From Thermococcus argininiproducens (GTDB lineage: Archaea > Methanobacteriota_B > Thermococci > Thermococcales > Thermococcaceae), in NCBI RefSeq assembly GCF_023746595.1, contig NZ_CP080572.1:1224530-1288529 (forward strand): a stretch of 64,000 nucleotides of DNA. The letters are read 5' to 3'. This document shows positions 1 to 9,519 of this stretch, one piece after another. Made by a program: the position numbers and the translations under genes. Below the pieces are notes generated by a model. That model searched no databases. It was given only the letters and a program-made list of their open reading frames with translations, and was not told the DNA's origin. The stretch's first letter is position 1, and every line of letters begins with the position of its first letter.

Positions 1-2220
1 ATGTTGCATTATAATATTTTAAGAAACAAAAAAGACTACGAATGGCTTTTAAAAAATCTCCGATATATTGTTGTTGATGAGCTCCACATATATCGAGGAG
101 TTTTTGGCACTAATGCGGCCTATCTTTTCAGGCGACTTTTCAAGACTCTTGAAAGATATGGAAAGAAGCCTCAAATAATAGCTCTCTCTGCAACTCTTAG
201 AAATCCCAAAGAATTTGCTGAGGAGTTTTTTGGAAAGAAATTTGAAAAGATAAGTAAAGCTACTAATCCATTTCCAAAGAGGTATCTAATAATGTTTGAA
301 CCAAGAAGATTTAATGAGATGCAACTCCTAAAGAAGATCGTTGAGAACTTAGCTGAAAATGGTATAAAGACCCTTGTATTCTTTGATTCTCGTAAAGGTA
401 CGGAAAAGCTAATGCGTTTCCTACTCTCTTCTCCTGCTGTTTACAAAACCACGACTTATAAAGGTACTCTTCCCAAGAATGTCCGCTGGAAAATTGAGCG
501 AGATTTCAAAGAGGGTAAGTTACTTGTGCTTTTAACTACAAATGCCTTGGAGTTAGGAATTGATATTGGGGATTTAGATGCTGTCTTAAACTATGGAATA
601 CCACCCGATGGTCTCTTCTCTCTTATTCAGCGCTTTGGGAGAGCAGGAAGAAAGGAGGAGAGAGAGGCGATAAATGCCATAATACTGAGAAAGAATGGTT
701 TAGATTACTATTACAAAGAAAATGTAGAAGAACTTGTGGAGAGGCTTGAAAAGGGGATAATAGAGTACATGCCTATAAACCTGAGGAACAAATTTGTTGC
801 CAAAAAACACCTCCACTACATGTTAAGCGAGCTTAAAATAATTGACTGGGAAGAGCTTAATGATTTCGAAAAAGATCTTGCAGAAGATCTCATAAAAGAA
901 AACGTGGCAAGACTCTATGATAATCCCCTTACGACCAAAAAGGAACTTCGTATTCTAAGGCCTGCTCTCAACTATTCCTCGATAAGAACAGCGAGTGACG
1001 AAAGTTACTTTCTTGTCTTGGATGAACCTTGGATAAGGTACAAGCTGATGGGAAAGTCTAGTATTGGGGATTTACTTCGTTTTATAAACTGGCTTAAGCT
1101 TAAGGGCTACGTTATAGAAGAGGTCGATAAACCAGAATATTATCGGTCTCTTCTACCTGGAATGGCATACTTTTCGAGGGGAGAACTTTATATGGCCAGA
1201 GACAAGTTGAGTATTGGAAAATTCCACTTTATCTTTGCATCTTCGCTTAATAAGTTCTGGGAGGTTGATACATTCCCATCTAAAAGAGAAGAGGTGGAAA
1301 TTCTTAATATCTCTGATAAAAAGACCTACAAAGGGGTTGAAATCTACGTAGGAAGGCTGAGGGTTAGACATTACTACTGGGGCTTCGCGGTGAAAGGAAA
1401 AGATGTTTCTCTTTACCTTCAGGAACTTTTAAAACTGAAAGAAGAAGGTGTTTTAAAGGCTGATATATACTCTCCTCTTGTTGGAGGAGAGATAAAAGGA
1501 GAGGAGTGGGATATTCTGAACTGGGAAAAATTTGTAAAGGTTGAGTTTGATGAACCTTTTATATGGGAATTTGAGACGGAGGGTATCTGGCTTATTTTTC
1601 CTGATGGTATAAGAGAGGTTGCAAATGAGGAATTTCACCATTTCTTTAAATTAACTGCTGAAAAGGGTTATGAAAAGATAGCTTTCTCTCTTTATGAAAA
1701 GTTTGATAGAAGGACTATTTTCCCAGAATTCCTTGGTGCGACAACACATTACTTACGGAAGAATATAAAAGAAAGCCTCAAGGGATTGAAGATTAGAGAT
1801 GAAGAACTTGAATTTGCAATAAAGAAGATGATAGATAGTAAAGATGGTATAGGTTCTGCCCTTCATGCGATAGAGCACAACATGATCAAAATAGCTCCAA
1901 TTTTTACTTATGTGGACTCTAGAGAACTGGGCGGCTATAGCTATGAGAGTTTTCCAAATCCTCCTTTTATAGGTAAGCCAATAATTTTCATATATGATGG
2001 AAATGAGGGCGGTTTTGGTTTAGCTGATATTTTATACAAAAATGCTGAGAACCTGATGGAGAAAAGTTTGGAACATTTAGATAAATGTGAGTGTAGGGAT
2101 GGATGTCCTCTTTGTGTGTACTCACCCAAATGTGGTACCTTTAACGAATTTCTCGACAAGTGGCAGGCTATACGAGTTTGGAAAATGTTACTAACATCTA
2201 TTGAAGATAATACTGGATAA
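1..2220 (+). CDS. DEAD/DEAH-box helicase with DUF1998-type C-terminus, 5' end cut off by window
   Basis: ATP-dependent superfamily 2 helicase of the MrfA/YprA-like kind, expected to unwind nucleic acid in DNA repair. Motif II (DELH, residues 26-29), motif III (SAT, 63-65) and motif VI (QRFGRAGR, about 210-217) are visible. Motif I (Walker A) must lie upstream, so the first ATG here is internal and the gene is truncated by the window edge. The C-terminus carries a cysteine cluster (CECRDGCPLC then PKCG), typical of DUF1998, which in related proteins binds metal. The last 23 bases overlap the convergent gene on the minus strand. Helicase assignment is certain; the subfamily is inferred. Confidence 0.9.
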   Translation: MLHYNILRNKKDYEWLLKNLRYIVVDELHIYRGVFGTNAAYLFRRLFKTLERYGKKPQIIALSATLRNPKEFAEEFFGKKFEKISKATNPFPKRYLIMFEPRRFNEMQLLKKIVENLAENGIKTLVFFDSRKGTEKLMRFLLSSPAVYKTTTYKGTLPKNVRWKIERDFKEGKLLVLLTTNALELGIDIGDLDAVLNYGIPPDGLFSLIQRFGRAGRKEEREAINAIILRKNGLDYYYKENVEELVERLEKGIIEYMPINLRNKFVAKKHLHYMLSELKIIDWEELNDFEKDLAEDLIKENVARLYDNPLTTKKELRILRPALNYSSIRTASDESYFLVLDEPWIRYKLMGKSSIGDLLRFINWLKLKGYVIEEVDKPEYYRSLLPGMAYFSRGELYMARDKLSIGKFHFIFASSLNKFWEVDTFPSKREEVEILNISDKKTYKGVEIYVGRLRVRHYYWGFAVKGKDVSLYLQELLKLKEEGVLKADIYSPLVGGEIKGEEWDILNWEKFVKVEFDEPFIWEFETEGIWLIFPDGIREVANEEFHHFFKLTAEKGYEKIAFSLYEKFDRRTIFPEFLGATTHYLRKNIKESLKGLKIRDEELEFAIKKMIDSKDGIGSALHAIEHNMIKIAPIFTYVDSRELGGYSYESFPNPPFIGKPIIFIYDGNEGGFGLADILYKNAENLMEKSLEHLDKCECRDGCPLCVYSPKCGTFNEFLDKWQAIRVWKMLLTSIEDNTG

Positions 2221-2593
2221 GCTTTCTTAATTCCACATTTCTTTCTATTTTCTTTCTTAAAAAGCGCTTTAACTGTAGGTTTTCTGCTAGAAGACCACTT
2301 AACTCTATTGCCAGGATTTTGTTGTCTTCGCTTACTCCATATGCTTTGTATCTTAATGGGGCCCATTCCTTTTCGAGACTCCCTACTTTCTTTTTGAGCT
2401 CTTCTATACTTTCTTCCAGCTTTTTTACATTCCCTTTAGGATTTTTAAACTCTCCAGAAAAAATTATCTCTAGGATTTTTTCCTCACTCACTTGATATCT
2501 TTTACTTAATTCTTTTATTTTTGTAATTAATGAGTTATTGAGTTCAGCTTCGATCTTTCCAAATCCTCTTTTAGGTTTTATTATTACTTTCAC
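2198..2593 (-). CDS. Hypothetical protein with coiled-coil segment
   Basis: 131-residue protein that I do not recognise. Residues about 20-50 look like a short helical DNA-binding-type region (SKRYQVSEEKILEIIF). Residues about 55-75 are heptad-like (KKLEESIEELKKKVGSLEK), and the C-terminus is helical and basic. It starts at a GTG preceded by GGAGGCG about 8 bases upstream, and its start overlaps the end of the next upstream gene, so the two are probably translated together. Its 3' end overlaps the convergent helicase gene. It is the last gene of a four-gene minus-strand run. Confidence 0.7.
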   Translation of the reverse strand: MKVIIKPKRGFGKIEAELNNSLITKIKELSKRYQVSEEKILEIIFSGEFKNPKGNVKKLEESIEELKKKVGSLEKEWAPLRYKAYGVSEDNKILAIELSGLLAENLQLKRFLRKKIERNVELRKLIQYYLQ

Positions 2594-2897
2594 GTTTTTT
2601 CGCCTCCAATTCTTTCTTAAGCTCTTTGTTTTCTGTTTGGAGCTTTTTTCTAATCTCTAGCATTAGTTCCTTATCTTCTAGGGCTTTTTTGTAGAACTTT
2701 CTTAACTCTTCCAGTTCAGCTTCAATTTCTTGTAGTTTTTCTTCAAGTTTTACTTTTGTTTTAAGAAGAAAAATCTCCCTCTCAGCTTGCAAAGTTCTTT
2801 CGGCTTTTGAAAGATTCTTTTTTATGAGTTCAGTAATATCGGCATTTTTTAATTCTTTAAACCTCTCCTTTTCAACGCGTATTTCTATTTTCTCCAC
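2571..2897 (-). CDS. Small coiled-coil protein
   Basis: 108 residues, almost wholly alpha-helical and highly charged; residues about 35-100 form a continuous coiled coil rich in Lys and Glu (for example EKLQEIEAELEELRKF). No enzymatic motif is visible. The GTG start is preceded by GGTGA lying inside the 3' end of the glycosylase gene, and the end overlaps the downstream gene, so it sits inside a tightly coupled operon. A scaffold or partner role for a neighbouring protein is possible, but that is inference only. Confidence 0.7.
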   Translation of the reverse strand: MEKIEIRVEKERFKELKNADITELIKKNLSKAERTLQAEREIFLLKTKVKLEEKLQEIEAELEELRKFYKKALEDKELMLEIRKKLQTENKELKKELEAKKRESNNKT

Positions 2898-3723
2898 GTT
2901 TTTTCACCATTTCAGTTTTTCTATCATAGCACAGAATATAAAATGCTAAAAGAGACCTCCATTTTCCATAGGGGTCAATTATCTCTCGCACGTCTTTTTC
3001 CTTTACTTCTTTGGGAGTTTTTCCAAATATTTTTGCTATTCCTCTTTTAAGCCCTAAGTCACTGGCAGGGTATGTGTTCTTTCCAAGGCCGTAAGCTAAG
3101 AAAAGCTCAGCACTCCATTTCCCAATTCCCCGGAACTTAATTAGATACTTTATTGCTTCTTCTTCGCTAAGGTTTTCAAGTTCTAACCTCAGCTTTCCTT
3201 TTACGTACTCTTGGGTTAGGTATTGTATGTAGTTTGCTCTATATCCCAGTTTGGTTTCCTTTAATTTTTCTTCGCTTAATCTAAGTATGTCATTAGGCTT
3301 TGGGAACAAGTAAAGATCTCCAATTTTTCTTCCTATTAATTTTACAAGATTTCTTATAGTCTGCATAGCGAACTCGAAACTCACTTGCTGCTGGGCAATA
3401 GTTTCAATCAAAGCTTGGTACTTCTCTGGGGCTTTTGGGACTGTAAGGCCATAAAATTCGTCTATGAGAAATGCGAACTTTGAGTCAGATATTTCAGAGT
3501 AAAACTCTTCTAGCTTAACGTCTAAACCAAGTATAAATTTAATCTTTTCTCGAGCTTTCTTTTGTTGCTTTTTAGAAAAATGCTCTGGGAAGTAGAAGTT
3601 TTCTCCATCAAATCCTATTATCCCATAATCCAGAGCCTGTCTAAAGATTCCATTTTTAAATTCCCATGTACCGTTTTTGATCATTTCATGAGTTATCTTA
3701 TTAAGATCAATCACTTTAACCAT
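2872..3723 (-). CDS. HhH-GPD DNA glycosylase, AlkA-like
   Basis: Base-excision repair glycosylase, expected to remove alkylated or otherwise damaged bases. The HhH-GPD core is clear: IAQQQVSFEFA opens the fold, and RGIGKWSAELF is the helix-hairpin-helix. The following ASDLGLKRG supplies the conserved aspartate of the GPD segment (compare DDLGLRRA of AlkA). 283 residues is normal for AlkA/OGG-like archaeal enzymes. No iron-sulfur cysteine cluster is seen at the C-terminus, unlike endonuclease III. Substrate specificity cannot be told from sequence. The ATG start overlaps the end of the upstream gene by 13 bases and lacks a strong ribosome-binding site, so a GTG three codons on is an alternative. 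Confidence 0.88.
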   Translation of the reverse strand: MVKVIDLNKITHEMIKNGTWEFKNGIFRQALDYGIIGFDGENFYFPEHFSKKQQKKAREKIKFILGLDVKLEEFYSEISDSKFAFLIDEFYGLTVPKAPEKYQALIETIAQQQVSFEFAMQTIRNLVKLIGRKIGDLYLFPKPNDILRLSEEKLKETKLGYRANYIQYLTQEYVKGKLRLELENLSEEEAIKYLIKFRGIGKWSAELFLAYGLGKNTYPASDLGLKRGIAKIFGKTPKEVKEKDVREIIDPYGKWRSLLAFYILCYDRKTEMVKKRGENRNTR

Positions 3724-3998
3724 CGGTCTAGCTTAATTGGGTTGTCCTTTATATCTTTTAGTGTTGAAACATATAACCTTTTACCGTCTATGGATCGGTG
3801 TATTTCAACTTCTCCTACCTGTTCCAAGAAACGCATGATCTCTTTAACATCCTTTTCCTTTATTCCAAAGTTTTCCTCTAAGAATTTCCAGAAAGGCCCA
3901 CTGTGAGAGTATTTAGCGACTTCCCTAACCAACTTCCATGCGGCCTTAATCTTTTCATCTCCTTTTGTTATTCTAAACTGTTTTATCTCCTTTTTCAT
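3711..3998 (-). CDS. Hypothetical protein, winged-helix-like
   Basis: 95-residue protein, first gene of the minus-strand run that includes the glycosylase. The order of predicted elements (KAAWKLVREVAKYS, EKDVKEIMRFLEQVGEVEIHR, then a short strand GKRLYVSTL) resembles a small winged-helix domain. I do not recognise the family. Translational coupling to the glycosylase suggests a related regulatory or accessory role, by inference. Confidence 0.65.
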   Translation of the reverse strand: MKKEIKQFRITKGDEKIKAAWKLVREVAKYSHSGPFWKFLEENFGIKEKDVKEIMRFLEQVGEVEIHRSIDGKRLYVSTLKDIKDNPIKLDRWLK

Positions 3999-4094
3999 AG
4001 TTCTCGAAGATATTATGTTCTAGATTCTTATTAACTTTTCTTGCAAGAGAAAACTTAATTAAGATTAGGAACTACATTTATACAGGTGGTAGTT

Positions 4095-5444
4095 ATGAGG
4101 AAAACTGTTGTACTAGTAGTTTTTCTACTTATTTTTCTAGCCCCTACTCTGGCAGAGGCCAAAGTGGTTTATGTGGCTCAAATAAAAGGTGAGATAACTT
4201 CTTATACTTATGATCAGTTTGATAGGTACATTAGCGAGGCGGAACAGGCAGACGCGAGTGCTATTATAATTCTCTTAGATACTCCCGGGGGAAGAGCGGA
4301 TGCAATGCAAAACATTATAGAGAGAATAAAGTCTGCAGAAGTACCGGTTATAACATATATCTATCCACCGGGAGCCATGGCGGCCTCTGCAGGCACATAT
4401 ATTGCGTTAGGGTCTCACTTAATAGCAATGGCTCCAGGCACAAGTCTTGGGGCTTGTAGGCCAATTATGGGATATTCCCAAAATGGGAGCATTATAGAGG
4501 CTCCTCCAAAAGTTGTTAATTTCTATATATCTTATATCAAAAGCCTAGCAAAAGCCAGTGGAAGAAATGAAACCATGGCAGAGAGATTTATAACTGAGGA
4601 TCTGGCTATAGATCAGGAAGAAGCTTTGAAATATGGTATAATTGAGGTTATTGCCGGCGATGTTGATGAGCTCATAGAGAAGGCTCATGGGATGAAGACA
4701 AAAGTTCCAGTTAGAGGGGAATACATAACTTTAGATCTAAAAGGAGCAGAATTGAGGTACTTAGAACCTAGTTTGAAAGATAAAGTAGTAACATACATAA
4801 CAGATCCAGCAATTGCGTATGTTCTCCTTACATTAGGGATATGGGCGTTAGTCCTAGGCTTTTTAAGTCCTGGATGGCACGTTCCAGAGACGATTGGAGC
4901 AATCATGATAGTATTGGCGATAATAGGCCTCGGATATTTTGGCTACAGAAGTGCAGGTCTATTATTGATTATTCTAGCAGTAATCTTCTTTATCGCAGAG
5001 GCGTTAACTCCCACATTTGGATTATTTACAGTTGCAGGTTTCATAACTTTTGTTTTGGGTAGTATAATGCTGTTTAGTGGAGGTGGTGGAGTGGATTACC
5101 TTATTTCTCGAGAGGTCTATTCAGAGATAAGAGTGATAATCATCACAATAGGGGCATTATTAGCATTATTCTTTGCCTTTGGGATGGCAGCGGTAATAAG
5201 AGCCCATAGAAGAAAAGCACAAACTGGAAAAGAAGAAATGATAGGCCTTTCAGGTGAAGTCGTTGAACCGTTAGCTCCAGAAGGGATGGTCAGGATTAGG
5301 GGAGAGCTATGGAAAGCAAAGAGCAAAGATGGAACGACAATAAATATTGGAGAGAAAGTGAAGGTTGTTGAAATGGAAGGTCTCAAGCTCATTGTTGTTA
5401 GGGAAAAAGAGAAATACTCTAAAGAAGAAAATGTTATGAGGTGA
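4095..5444 (+). CDS. NfeD-family membrane serine protease (1510-N type)
   Basis: Membrane-bound ClpP-fold protease. The P. horikoshii counterpart PH1510 cleaves the C-terminal hydrophobic part of its partner stomatin. A signal peptide lies at residues 1-22 and the protease domain at about 23-220 with the nucleophile in MAASAGT (Ser98); a lysine about 40 residues later is the expected partner. Several membrane segments follow (about 235-375) and then a soluble OB-like NfeD domain. A GTG at 4086 is in frame, but GGTGG at 4086-4090 is better read as the ribosome-binding site for the ATG at 4095. The stomatin gene follows after 6 bases, so the two form an operon. Confidence 0.92.
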   Translation: MRKTVVLVVFLLIFLAPTLAEAKVVYVAQIKGEITSYTYDQFDRYISEAEQADASAIIILLDTPGGRADAMQNIIERIKSAEVPVITYIYPPGAMAASAGTYIALGSHLIAMAPGTSLGACRPIMGYSQNGSIIEAPPKVVNFYISYIKSLAKASGRNETMAERFITEDLAIDQEEALKYGIIEVIAGDVDELIEKAHGMKTKVPVRGEYITLDLKGAELRYLEPSLKDKVVTYITDPAIAYVLLTLGIWALVLGFLSPGWHVPETIGAIMIVLAIIGLGYFGYRSAGLLLIILAVIFFIAEALTPTFGLFTVAGFITFVLGSIMLFSGGGGVDYLISREVYSEIRVIIITIGALLALFFAFGMAAVIRAHRRKAQTGKEEMIGLSGEVVEPLAPEGMVRIRGELWKAKSKDGTTINIGEKVKVVEMEGLKLIVVREKEKYSKEENVMR

Positions 5445-5450
5445 AAAGAA

Positions 5451-6248
5451 ATGGCATTTGAATGGGTTGTGTATGTGATAATTTTAGTTTTTGTACTGGT
5501 GTTTTTGGCATCGGCCATAAAAATAGTCAAGGAATATGAAAGAGCAGTGATCTTCAGACTGGGTAGGGTTGTGGGCCCAAGAGGACCTGGACTCTTCTTC
5601 ATAATCCCCATTTTCGAAAAGGCAGTAATCGTTGATTTAAGAACCCAAGTTTTAGATGTGCCTGTTCAAGAAACGATTACAAAGGATAATGTTCCAGTAA
5701 GGGTTAATGCGGTTGTTTATTTCAGAGTTGTTGACCCCGTGAAAGCAGTGACTCAGGTTAAGAACTTCATCATGGCCACTTCTCAAATCTCTCAGACAAC
5801 ATTGAGAAGTGTGATAGGCCAAGCACACTTAGATGAGCTTCTTAGTGAGAGAGAAAAGTTAAATAGAGAATTACAACGGATAATAGATGAAGCAACTGAC
5901 CCATGGGGGATAAAAGTTACTGCAGTGGAGATTAAAGACGTTGAGCTTCCAGCAGGAATGCAAAGGGCAATGGCAAGGCAAGCTGAGGCAGAAAGAGAAA
6001 GAAGAGCTAGGATCACGCTTGCAGAGGCTGAAAGACAAGCTGCAGAGAAACTTAGAGAAGCTGCAGAAATAATATCTGAACATCCAATGGCTCTACAACT
6101 TAGAACTCTTCAGACGATAAGTGATGTTGCTGGAGATAAGAGCAATGTTATAGTTCTAACACTCCCGATGGAAATGTTGAAGCTATTTAGAAGTTTGTCA
6201 GACACCGCTGAAGTTGCTAGGAAGAAGATGGAAGAAGAAAAGGAATAA
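5451..6248 (+). CDS. Stomatin/SPFH-domain membrane protein
   Basis: 265-residue stomatin. It has an N-terminal membrane segment (residues about 4-23), an SPFH domain (about 25-190, with EYERAVIFRLGR near its start), a charged helical region rich in Ala, Glu and Arg, and a C-terminal hydrophobic stretch containing VIVLTLPMEML. That last stretch corresponds to the part cut by the NfeD protease in P. horikoshii. Stomatins assemble into membrane rings that organise lipid domains. The gene lies directly behind the protease gene with GAGGTGA before the ATG, the classical partner arrangement. A T-rich run follows the stop. Confidence 0.93.
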   Translation: MAFEWVVYVIILVFVLVFLASAIKIVKEYERAVIFRLGRVVGPRGPGLFFIIPIFEKAVIVDLRTQVLDVPVQETITKDNVPVRVNAVVYFRVVDPVKAVTQVKNFIMATSQISQTTLRSVIGQAHLDELLSEREKLNRELQRIIDEATDPWGIKVTAVEIKDVELPAGMQRAMARQAEAERERRARITLAEAERQAAEKLREAAEIISEHPMALQLRTLQTISDVAGDKSNVIVLTLPMEMLKLFRSLSDTAEVARKKMEEEKE

Positions 6249-6292
6249 TTTCTTTCTTTTTGTTTTTCTGTCTATTTTCTTACTGTTTTATT
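6249..6292 (+). terminator. T-rich transcription terminator after stomatin gene
   Basis: Several runs of four or five T residues follow the stomatin stop codon on the coding strand. Archaeal RNA polymerase ends transcription at such oligo-T tracts without needing a hairpin. The next gene has its own AT-rich promoter region (AAATATAAAAG near 6331). Confidence 0.5.
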
Positions 6293-6418
6293 TGGGTGAA
6301 TGGTTGTTCTTTGTGACCTGCTTGAGTTAAATATAAAAGCTTAGACAGCGAAGTATAAGTAGTTACACCATTTACAGCTTTCGGACATTATTGTCAAAAT
6401 TCAAATGGAGGGACCAAA

Positions 6419-7201
6419 GTGGGAAGGTCAATTGTTTTCGCTTCTGGAAAAGGAGGCACTGGTAAAACCACGACAATAGCTAATGTTGGCGTTGCTTTGG
6501 CCCAATTTGGGAGGGAAGTTATAATCATAGATGCGGATATTACAATGGCAAATTTGAGTTTAATTTTAGGGATGGAAGATATACCAATAACTCTACATGA
6601 TGTTCTTTCTGGCGAAGCAGAACTCAACGATGCTATATATGAGGGACCAGCGGGTGTTAAGGTCATACCTGGTGGTTTAAGTTTAGAGAAGATTAAAAAA
6701 GCAAAAAATCCAGAGCGGTTAAGAGAACTTATGAGAGAAATTTCATCATTGGCAGATTTTATACTGATAGATGCCCCGGCAGGACTGGAGATGACCTCTA
6801 TAACGGCTTTGCTTATAGGGAAAGAACTTATTTTAGTCACTAATCCAGAGATATCAGCCATAACTGATTCTCTCAAAACAAAACTTGTGGCAGAGAAACT
6901 GGGTACTCTTCCACTAGGAGCAGTCCTAAATAGAGTAACTAGTGAAAAGACAGAGCTCTCTAAAGAAGATATTGAGACTATTCTAGACGTACCCGTGCTC
7001 ATGGTGATTCCAGAAGATCCGGAAGTAAAGAGGGCAAGTGCTTACGGTATACCGCTTGTAGTCAAAAACCCAACTTCTCCAGCAGCTATAGCATATAAAC
7101 AACTTGCTGCTAAGCTCGCTGGCATAAGGTACAGTCCTCCAAGGCCAGAGAGTCCGATAAAGAGGGTGTTTAGAGCTTTATTTGGAGGGGGCAGGAGATG
7201 A
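6419..7201 (+). CDS. MinD-like cell-division/positioning ATPase
   Basis: 260-residue deviant Walker ATPase. The P-loop GKGGTGKTTT contains the signature lysine, IIIDADI is switch I-like, and ILIDAPAGLE is the Walker B region. The C-terminal RVFRALFGGGRR is basic and amphipathic, as in MinD membrane-targeting helices. Archaeal MinD homologues position membrane-linked assemblies. The start is GTG at 6419, with GGAGGG at 6407-6412. The stop overlaps the start of the next gene (ATGA), so the two proteins are coupled. It is distinct from the two ferredoxin-containing MinD proteins at 17873-19626. Confidence 0.88.
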   Translation: MGRSIVFASGKGGTGKTTTIANVGVALAQFGREVIIIDADITMANLSLILGMEDIPITLHDVLSGEAELNDAIYEGPAGVKVIPGGLSLEKIKKAKNPERLRELMREISSLADFILIDAPAGLEMTSITALLIGKELILVTNPEISAITDSLKTKLVAEKLGTLPLGAVLNRVTSEKTELSKEDIETILDVPVLMVIPEDPEVKRASAYGIPLVVKNPTSPAAIAYKQLAAKLAGIRYSPPRPESPIKRVFRALFGGGRR

Positions 7202-7443
7202 GTGCTTTTACAACAATCCTTATAATATTCCTTCTGCTAATGAATATCTTTCTAATAATTTTGTACCTCTCAGAAAGGAGATCATCCTACTATGTGGCAT
7301 ATGATGAAGAAACCAGAAGCACCCTTAAACGGAGAGTGACACATCTAAAAGAGGAGTTAGAGTCCGAACTTGTAGATTTTGATATAGAGGAATGGGAGAG
7401 GGCTCTCGAAGAATCCCTTGAAGAAGAAATAAAGAACCTTTAA
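7198..7443 (+). CDS. Small membrane protein with acidic tail, coupled to MinD
   Basis: 81 residues: one N-terminal membrane helix (about 3-24, ILIIFLLLMNIFLIILY) followed by a cytoplasmic charged tail that ends in a very acidic helix (EEWERALEESLEEEI). No known family recognised. The ATGA overlap with the MinD-like gene points to a stoichiometric partner, perhaps an anchor or effector of the ATPase. That role is inference. Confidence 0.75.
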   Translation: MSAFTTILIIFLLLMNIFLIILYLSERRSSYYVAYDEETRSTLKRRVTHLKEELESELVDFDIEEWERALEESLEEEIKNL

Positions 7444-7531
7444 GTTCTTTTCTCTATATTTTTAGGTTTGAGAAAAGCTTAAGTATTTTTACAACATATT
7501 ATTTTTTCCCCAAAGCTGGGAGGTGAAAAAT

Positions 7532-9043
7532 ATGAAAGCGAAAGTGAGGATATTAGATATTGAGACAGGAAGGTTCTTGGTTTTTATTAGTGAAGAGGAT
7601 GCTAAAAATGCTAAGCTTCATCCTGAAGACTTGATAAAAGTGGAAACAGCAAAGAGAACAATATATGGGGATGTTGTTATAAGTAACATGGTTAAACCAG
7701 GCGAAATTGGAGTTACAAAAGATATACTAAGAGCTTACAGCTTTTCTGATGGAGAACTTGTGAATATTGTTCCTGGTGGGACACCGGAGAGTGTTCGTTA
7801 TATCAAGAAAAAGATGAACGGCCAGAAACTGAAAAAGGTCGAGATAGAAGCAATAATAAAGGATATTGTAGACAGAAAACTAAGAGATGTTGAGATAAGT
7901 TCTTTTGTCACGTCCTTAGAGATAAACGGACTTGACATGGATGAAATAGCATGGTTAACTACAGCAATGGCAGAAACTGGTGACATGTTAGATATCGATA
8001 GAAAACCAATTATGGACGTTCACAGCATTGGAGGAGTACCTGGCAACAAGACTAACATACTTGTAGTGCCAATCGTAGCCGCTGCAGGCTTAACAATTCC
8101 TAAGACCTCTTCCAGGGCAATAACAAGTGCTGCAGGAACTGCAGATGTTGTAGAAGTCCTCGCGCCAGTAACTCACTCTTTAGATGAAATTAAGAGAATA
8201 GTGGAGAAAATTGGAGCATGCTTGGTATGGGGTGGTGCCCTCAATTTGGCCCCTGCTGACGATCTAACAATAAAAGCCGAAAGAACTTTGAGTATTGATC
8301 CTAGAGGCTTAATGCTCGCTAGTATAATGTCAAAGAAATATGCAATGGGTTCTCAATATGTTCTGATTGATATTCCTACAGGAGAGGGGGTAAAAGTTGA
8401 AAAAATAGAAGACGCTAGGTCATTGGCAAAGGACTTTATAGAACTCGGAAAAAGACTTGGACAATATGTAGAAACTGCCATAACATATGGTGGACAACCC
8501 ATTGGACACACTATAGGGCCAGCCCTTGAAGCAAAAGAAGCTCTGGAGACGATAATAACAGGAAAGGGTCCAGGAAGTTTAGTAGAAAAGGCAACGGGAT
8601 TAGCAGGAATATTGCTTGAAATGGGTGGTGTTGCTCCAGCGGGCATGGGAAAGAAAATTGCTAGGGAGATTTTAGAGAGTGGTAAGGCATATGAGAAGCT
8701 TAAGGAAATAATAGCAGAGCAGGGTGGAGATCCAAATGTAAAACCAGGGGACATCCCAATAGGTGATAAAACGTACACCTTCGTGGCTCAGACTTCTGGA
8801 TATATAACTAGGATTGATAATAGGGCCATCACTACAATAGCTAGGGCTGCAGGTGCTCCTGAGGATAAAGGATCAGGAGTGATATTGCATGTAAAAGTGG
8901 GAGAAAAGGTAAAAGAGGGAGATCCACTTTTCACAATACATGCAGAAAGCGAAACACGACTAGATCAAGCTATAATACAAGCAAGAAGGATGGAGCCAAT
9001 AAGGATAGAGGGCATGGTTCTGCAAAGAATTGGAAACCTTTAG
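7532..9043 (+). CDS. deoA: AMP phosphorylase
   Basis: Converts AMP (also CMP and UMP) plus phosphate to ribose 1,5-bisphosphate and free base, the first step of the archaeal NMP degradation route that feeds type III RuBisCO through ribose-1,5-bisphosphate isomerase. The 503-residue length equals that of the characterised Thermococcus kodakarensis enzyme. The N-terminal domain (1-85) is specific to the archaeal group. The thymidine-phosphorylase-like core follows, with [13 protein letters not shown] as phosphate-binding region, [16 protein letters not shown] and [15 protein letters not shown] at 7523 is in frame but lies in the ribosome-binding site GGGAGGTG, so the ATG at 7532 is chosen. Downstream pathway genes are not in the window. 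Confidence 0.93.
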   Translation: MKAKVRILDIETGRFLVFISEEDAKNAKLHPEDLIKVETAKRTIYGDVVISNMVKPGEIGVTKDILRAYSFSDGELVNIVPGGTPESVRYIKKKMNGQKLKKVEIEAIIKDIVDRKLRDVEISSFVTSLEINGLDMDEIAWLTTAMAETGDMLDIDRKPIMDVHSIGGVPGNKTNILVVPIVAAAGLTIPKTSSRAITSAAGTADVVEVLAPVTHSLDEIKRIVEKIGACLVWGGALNLAPADDLTIKAERTLSIDPRGLMLASIMSKKYAMGSQYVLIDIPTGEGVKVEKIEDARSLAKDFIELGKRLGQYVETAITYGGQPIGHTIGPALEAKEALETIITGKGPGSLVEKATGLAGILLEMGGVAPAGMGKKIAREILESGKAYEKLKEIIAEQGGDPNVKPGDIPIGDKTYTFVAQTSGYITRIDNRAITTIARAAGAPEDKGSGVILHVKVGEKVKEGDPLFTIHAESETRLDQAIIQARRMEPIRIEGMVLQRIGNL

Positions 9044-9417
9044 CGTTTTCTATGTCTCTCGTACCATCCCCACTCTTTTTTACTACCAAAACTTCTTACT
9101 CCTTCCTTTACAAGCTTTATACGGAGTTCTTTGGCAAATTCAGGAGTTATCTCCCCATGATCTTCCATCCAATTGATGATCTCTAAGGCTTCTTCATCAG
9201 TTTCACATCTTCTTATGAAGTCTATTACCGTAGGGTTATATCCTGAAAAGTCCATGGCCTCTTCTTCGTATTCTTCCTTGGTTCTATAACCTTCAATAAC
9301 TAGCTCTGCCCCCTCGTCTAACTCTTTAGCTAAATAAGGATATTTTTCCTTAAACTCCTCTTTGTCATATTCTTGCCAAGGAAATTCATCAACTGGACGT
9401 TTTTTCTTTTTGTCCAT
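9040..9417 (-). CDS. Conserved archaeal acidic protein, DUF2095-like
   Basis: 125-residue acidic protein beginning [18 protein letters not shown], with a helical C-terminus ending in [10 protein letters not shown]. It resembles the archaeal family DUF2095; the function is unknown. A GTG at 9426 is in frame but belongs to the ribosome-binding site GAGGTG, so the ATG at 9417 is preferred. It converges on the AMP phosphorylase gene with a 4-base overlap of stops. Confidence 0.7.
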   Translation of the reverse strand: MDKKKKRPVDEFPWQEYDKEEFKEKYPYLAKELDEGAELVIEGYRTKEEYEEEAMDFSGYNPTVIDFIRRCETDEEALEIINWMEDHGEITPEFAKELRIKLVKEGVRSFGSKKEWGWYERHRKR

Positions 9418-9519
9418 ATTAAGCACCTCTTTTCAGAGTTTACTTTGGGAAAGGATTTATATAGTTTGTCTTTTGCTCTTTGCAAAGAACTTATATAACT
9501 CGACTCTAATTCTCTAACC

